Below are positions 61,882-64,000 of a DNA stretch of 64,000 bases, piece by piece; position 1 is the stretch's first letter; each line of letters opens with the position of its first letter. The notes beneath the pieces are model-generated. The model was not told the DNA's origin. It saw nothing but the letters and a program-made list of their open reading frames with translations, and searched no databases. The position numbers and the translations under genes are program-made. Source of the DNA: an uncultured Helicobacteraceae bacterium (lineage in GTDB: Bacteria; Campylobacterota; Campylobacteria; Campylobacterales; Helicobacteraceae); contig CAJTQL010000004.1 in the NCBI GenBank assembly GCA_910578285.1, positions 1 to 64,000 on the forward strand, in the 5' to 3' direction.

Positions 61882-63036
61882 CTAAAAGTTGTGCGAGTCT
61901 TTGCGGGAATCTTGTTCGCCCAAAAGCAGCAGTGATTCGATTGTTTCCTCTTGAAAAAGCGCGCAATGTGAGACGACAAAGCTCTGTTTGAGCGCAAAAT
62001 CTTGCACGACTAGTATAAGGCTTATGCCATATTCCATGCCTTCAATGGCTCGCCGCACAGCAATTTCTATATGCAATGGTGGTGGTGCAAACAGCAGCTG
62101 TGCAATGCTTGTATAGTATGTGTTGCACAATTGATTGAATGTGGCAAGTGTTAGCAGTATGATTTGCTTATCGGTGTAGCCGATGTTGTTGTGCAGCAAG
62201 CAAACCTGAAATTTTTGCTTGCGCAAAGATTGTTTGCTGTTTGCTAGAGAATGCGTGAGTGTGTAGCATGGCAGCAGATTCTGTTCCATGTCCTTGAGGC
62301 GCGTGAAAAAAGGATAATAAAAATATTGTTGTTTTTTATAGATATGGTAGGGAATTTTCTCGCGCTCAAGCTCGATTCGGCGGGCATAAGCCGCGAGACG
62401 TTGGTGAATGGGGTATTCGGCATAGCGCGATTGCGAAACGGGACAAAACATCTCGCTAGGATTTTTGCCTGCACGTTCGCGTTGGTTTTGCAATGCATAA
62501 AAACAGCCGCAATAATTCTGACGATAGAGCCTGTCTTTTTTGGCAAGATTCTGCTGCTTTTGTGTGCCGCTATTGCTGCGACAATCGAGTGCGACAAAAG
62601 AGAGCCCATAGTCTGCGGCGATTGCCTCGCCAAGCGCAAAAAGCTCGGCTTGAGGTTTCAGCGGGCTTGTGAGTAGGGTTGTGGTGAGTTGAGTGATTCC
62701 TTGTTCTTTTGCTTTTTGCGCGCTTTTGTGCAAGCGCATTGCAAAGCAGATTCCACAGCGCTCACCTTTTTCAGGTGCGTTTTCGTGTCCTTCTGTTGCG
62801 CAGAGCCATGTTGCAATATCATAGCTTTCGTCCATGAGTGCAACACCAAGCATCGCACAGCTACGTGCAACATCGAGCAAACGCAATTGATATTCTTCAT
62901 AAGGATGAATGTTGGGATTGTAAAAATATCCAATCAGACGCGCGCTAGGATAGAGTGTGCGCAACTCCGTGAGGAAATGGTGGCTGTCTACACTGCAACA
63001 GATATGCACAAGAATCGATTCGTTGCTATTTCGCAT
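61882..63036 (-). CDS. queH: Epoxyqueuosine reductase QueH
   Basis: A 384-residue enzyme of the DUF208/QueH family that reduces epoxyqueuosine to queuosine in tRNA. Cysteine motifs are ILVHICCSVDSHHFL, GERCGICFAMRL and YRQNYCGCFYAL, as in QueH. The catalytic domain covers roughly the first 200 residues; the C-terminal ~180 residues (EREKIPYHIYKKQQYFYYPF, HIEIAVRRAIEG) are an extension found in the Helicobacter forms. ATG 63036 has GAAAG upstream; ATG 63069 is also possible but has no ribosome site. Together with queF (47969-48346) this fits de novo queuosine synthesis. Confidence 0.88.
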   Translation of the reverse strand: MRNSNESILVHICCSVDSHHFLTELRTLYPSARLIGYFYNPNIHPYEEYQLRLLDVARSCAMLGVALMDESYDIATWLCATEGHENAPEKGERCGICFAMRLHKSAQKAKEQGITQLTTTLLTSPLKPQAELFALGEAIAADYGLSFVALDCRSNSGTQKQQNLAKKDRLYRQNYCGCFYALQNQRERAGKNPSEMFCPVSQSRYAEYPIHQRLAAYARRIELEREKIPYHIYKKQQYFYYPFFTRLKDMEQNLLPCYTLTHSLANSKQSLRKQKFQVCLLHNNIGYTDKQIILLTLATFNQLCNTYYTSIAQLLFAPPPLHIEIAVRRAIEGMEYGISLILVVQDFALKQSFVVSHCALFQEETIESLLLLGEQDSRKDSHNF

Positions 63037-63119
63037 GACAAACTTTCGGCAATTTTTTGTGTTAAGCATACCATAAAACTATTGCTATATAGATTAAGCA
63101 AAATATAAAAATATTTCTG

Positions 63120-63125
63120 TATAAT
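63120..63125 (+). promoter_or_regulatory. Promoter -10 for the right-edge chemoreceptor
   Basis: ATATTTCTGTATAATTCTT is a TG-extended TATAAT, about 65 bases before the start codon at 63191, in an AT-rich stretch. Confidence 0.6.
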
Positions 63126-63190
63126 TCTTAAATGACTAAAGATATGCTGTGAAATCATATTCAGTTTTGTTTTTATGATTAGGAGTCAGA

Positions 63191-64000
63191 ATGGTTATCA
63201 AGCTGTTTCATGGAAAAAGTATTGTCTATCGATTAACATTTATTTCTTGTTTATTGATTATATTAGTACTTACATTTACGAGTATGATTAATTATTATAT
63301 TTCAAAGAATGAAACAATTGCAGAGTTTAAAGAACAACAAAGCACAACAAATCTGAATACATTCAAACTTTTTAATACCTATATCGAATCCAAACGTGTG
63401 CTTATGGAGATTCTTGCAAGTGAGTTTGCTAATTATCCCAAGATGAATGATGAACAAATTATCCATCTATTGTGGCTATTTCGAGAATCGAGCAATTTGG
63501 ATTTAGTCTATGTTGGAATCGATAAAACAGCAATTAATTATCGTTCTAATGGCAAGATTCTAACACTCGAGCAGGGTTATGATGTACGTGAACGTGGGTG
63601 GTACAAAACAGCCAAAAATGCGAATAAATTTGCAACAACTCTGCCCTATAAAGACTCGAGTGGCAATATTTCGATTAGCTATGTGAGTCCAATTCTTGCA
63701 AATGGTCAATTTATGGGTGTTGTTGCGAGCGATGATGATTTTAATGCGATCAATAAAGGGGTCTTAGAAGTTGGTAACTCTAGCCATATTTTTACAATCA
63801 TCTATGCAGCCGATGGCACAATCGCATTCCACCCAGACTCAACAAAAATTCTCACACAAGATACACTTAGCCAAAACATTGCACGTTTATTGCAAGCAAA
63901 CCCGAGTTATCTCAATATGTCCGAGTTTTTCGAGGTTGATGTTGAAGATTCGGTGATGAATGTCATTTGTTCTGCAACAAGCGATAATGTTTTTCGTGTT
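63191..64000 (+). CDS. Methyl-accepting chemotaxis protein with Cache sensor, 3' partial
   Basis: The frame is open from ATG 63191 (AGGAG at 63181-63185) to the right edge: 270 codons without a stop. An N-terminal membrane helix (IVYRLTFISCLLIILVLTFT) is followed by a periplasmic region with the dCache hallmarks: SSNLDLVYVG-type strand (NLDLVYVGIDKTAINYRSNG), the ligand-site segment DVRERGWYKTAKN, and ISYVSPILANGQFMGVVASD. This is the TlpB/TlpC or Tlp3-like chemoreceptor form with a double-Cache sensor for amino acids or similar small ligands. The second membrane helix, HAMP and signalling domain lie outside the window. Confidence 0.85.
   Translation, partial: MVIKLFHGKSIVYRLTFISCLLIILVLTFTSMINYYISKNETIAEFKEQQSTTNLNTFKLFNTYIESKRVLMEILASEFANYPKMNDEQIIHLLWLFRESSNLDLVYVGIDKTAINYRSNGKILTLEQGYDVRERGWYKTAKNANKFATTLPYKDSSGNISISYVSPILANGQFMGVVASDDDFNAINKGVLEVGNSSHIFTIIYAADGTIAFHPDSTKILTQDTLSQNIARLLQANPSYLNMSEFFEVDVEDSVMNVICSATSDNVFRV

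Noticed and set aside
1..64000. CRISPR arrays, rRNA, tRNA, IS elements, prophage
   Set aside because: No regularly spaced repeats, no transposase or integrase frames, and no rRNA or tRNA-like sequence were seen.

Overview
This 64 kb window looks like part of a chromosome from a non-pylori Helicobacter or a close relative in the Helicobacteraceae (Campylobacterota). The evidence is the family-typical gene orders: hemH - thioredoxin-like - ccsBA; flgM - flgN-like - flgK; fabZ - lpxA - clpX - mreB - mreC; dnaA - dnaN - gyrB - queF - plsY - folB with ruvC divergent from dnaA; plus ADP-heptose genes, MinC next to an M23 peptidase, several chemoreceptors and a QueH-type epoxyqueuosine reductase. 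The species cannot be fixed from the sequence alone. There are no rRNA, tRNA, CRISPR, IS or prophage genes that I can recognise.

Layout. 1-4.9 kb is accessory: the 3' part of a very large, cysteine-free, Ala/Thr/Gly-rich S-layer-like protein with a type I secretion-like C terminus, a 52-residue basic micro-ORF, a strong terminator and an OLD-like AAA ATPase. 5-14.5 kb carries ftsK (without a membrane domain), lpxD, ilvN, ilvB, a Ppx/GppA-like protein, pdxJ, rsfS and an HDOD protein. 14.7-19.5 kb holds a chemoreceptor, hldE, hldD and a stand-alone Mop-domain protein. 19.6-30.4 kb holds a phospholipase D-type enzyme, recG with a 28-residue membrane micro-ORF overlapping its end, a SurA/PpiC-like chaperone, a PAS + MCP pair resembling the CetB/CetA energy taxis system, a cysteine-containing secreted protein, nadD, and the flgM-flgN-flgK flagellar group. 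30.4-42.8 kb holds a glycosyltransferase, gmd, a CorC-like protein, glyS, a pseudo-receiver protein, a lysozyme-like protein, bcp, a small membrane protein, hemH (apparently with an AUU start), a thioredoxin-like lipoprotein and ccsBA. 42.8-47 kb holds a MATE exporter, a pseudouridine synthase, an M23 peptidase and minC.

47-53.9 kb is the replication origin neighbourhood. A leftward dnaN-gyrB-queF-plsY-folB transcription unit follows dnaA, and ruvC points the other way. Clusters of TGTGAA/TTCACA DnaA-box cores lie on both sides of dnaA, the bipartite arrangement known for this group. 53.9-55.9 kb is a second accessory patch: several palindromic elements, then a gene for a 130-residue precursor with both a Sec-type signal and a bacteriocin-style double-glycine leader ahead of a 54-residue cationic, glycine-rich peptide, then a small lipoprotein and an outer-membrane barrel-like protein. 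This is the best candidate for an undescribed system. 56-63 kb carries gltX, mreC, mreB, clpX, lpxA and fabZ as one leftward unit, then queH. A chemoreceptor with a Cache-type sensor runs off the right edge.

Envelope building (lpxD, lpxA, fabZ, hldD, hldE, gmd, plsY), cell shape and division (mreB, mreC, minC, M23, ftsK) and motility (three chemoreceptors, PAS partner, flgM-flgN-flgK) dominate the functions encoded. Promoters given are -10 elements read by eye (TATAAT-like, often with an upstream TG), which is the usual housekeeping promoter form in this group; start sites were chosen by Shine-Dalgarno position.
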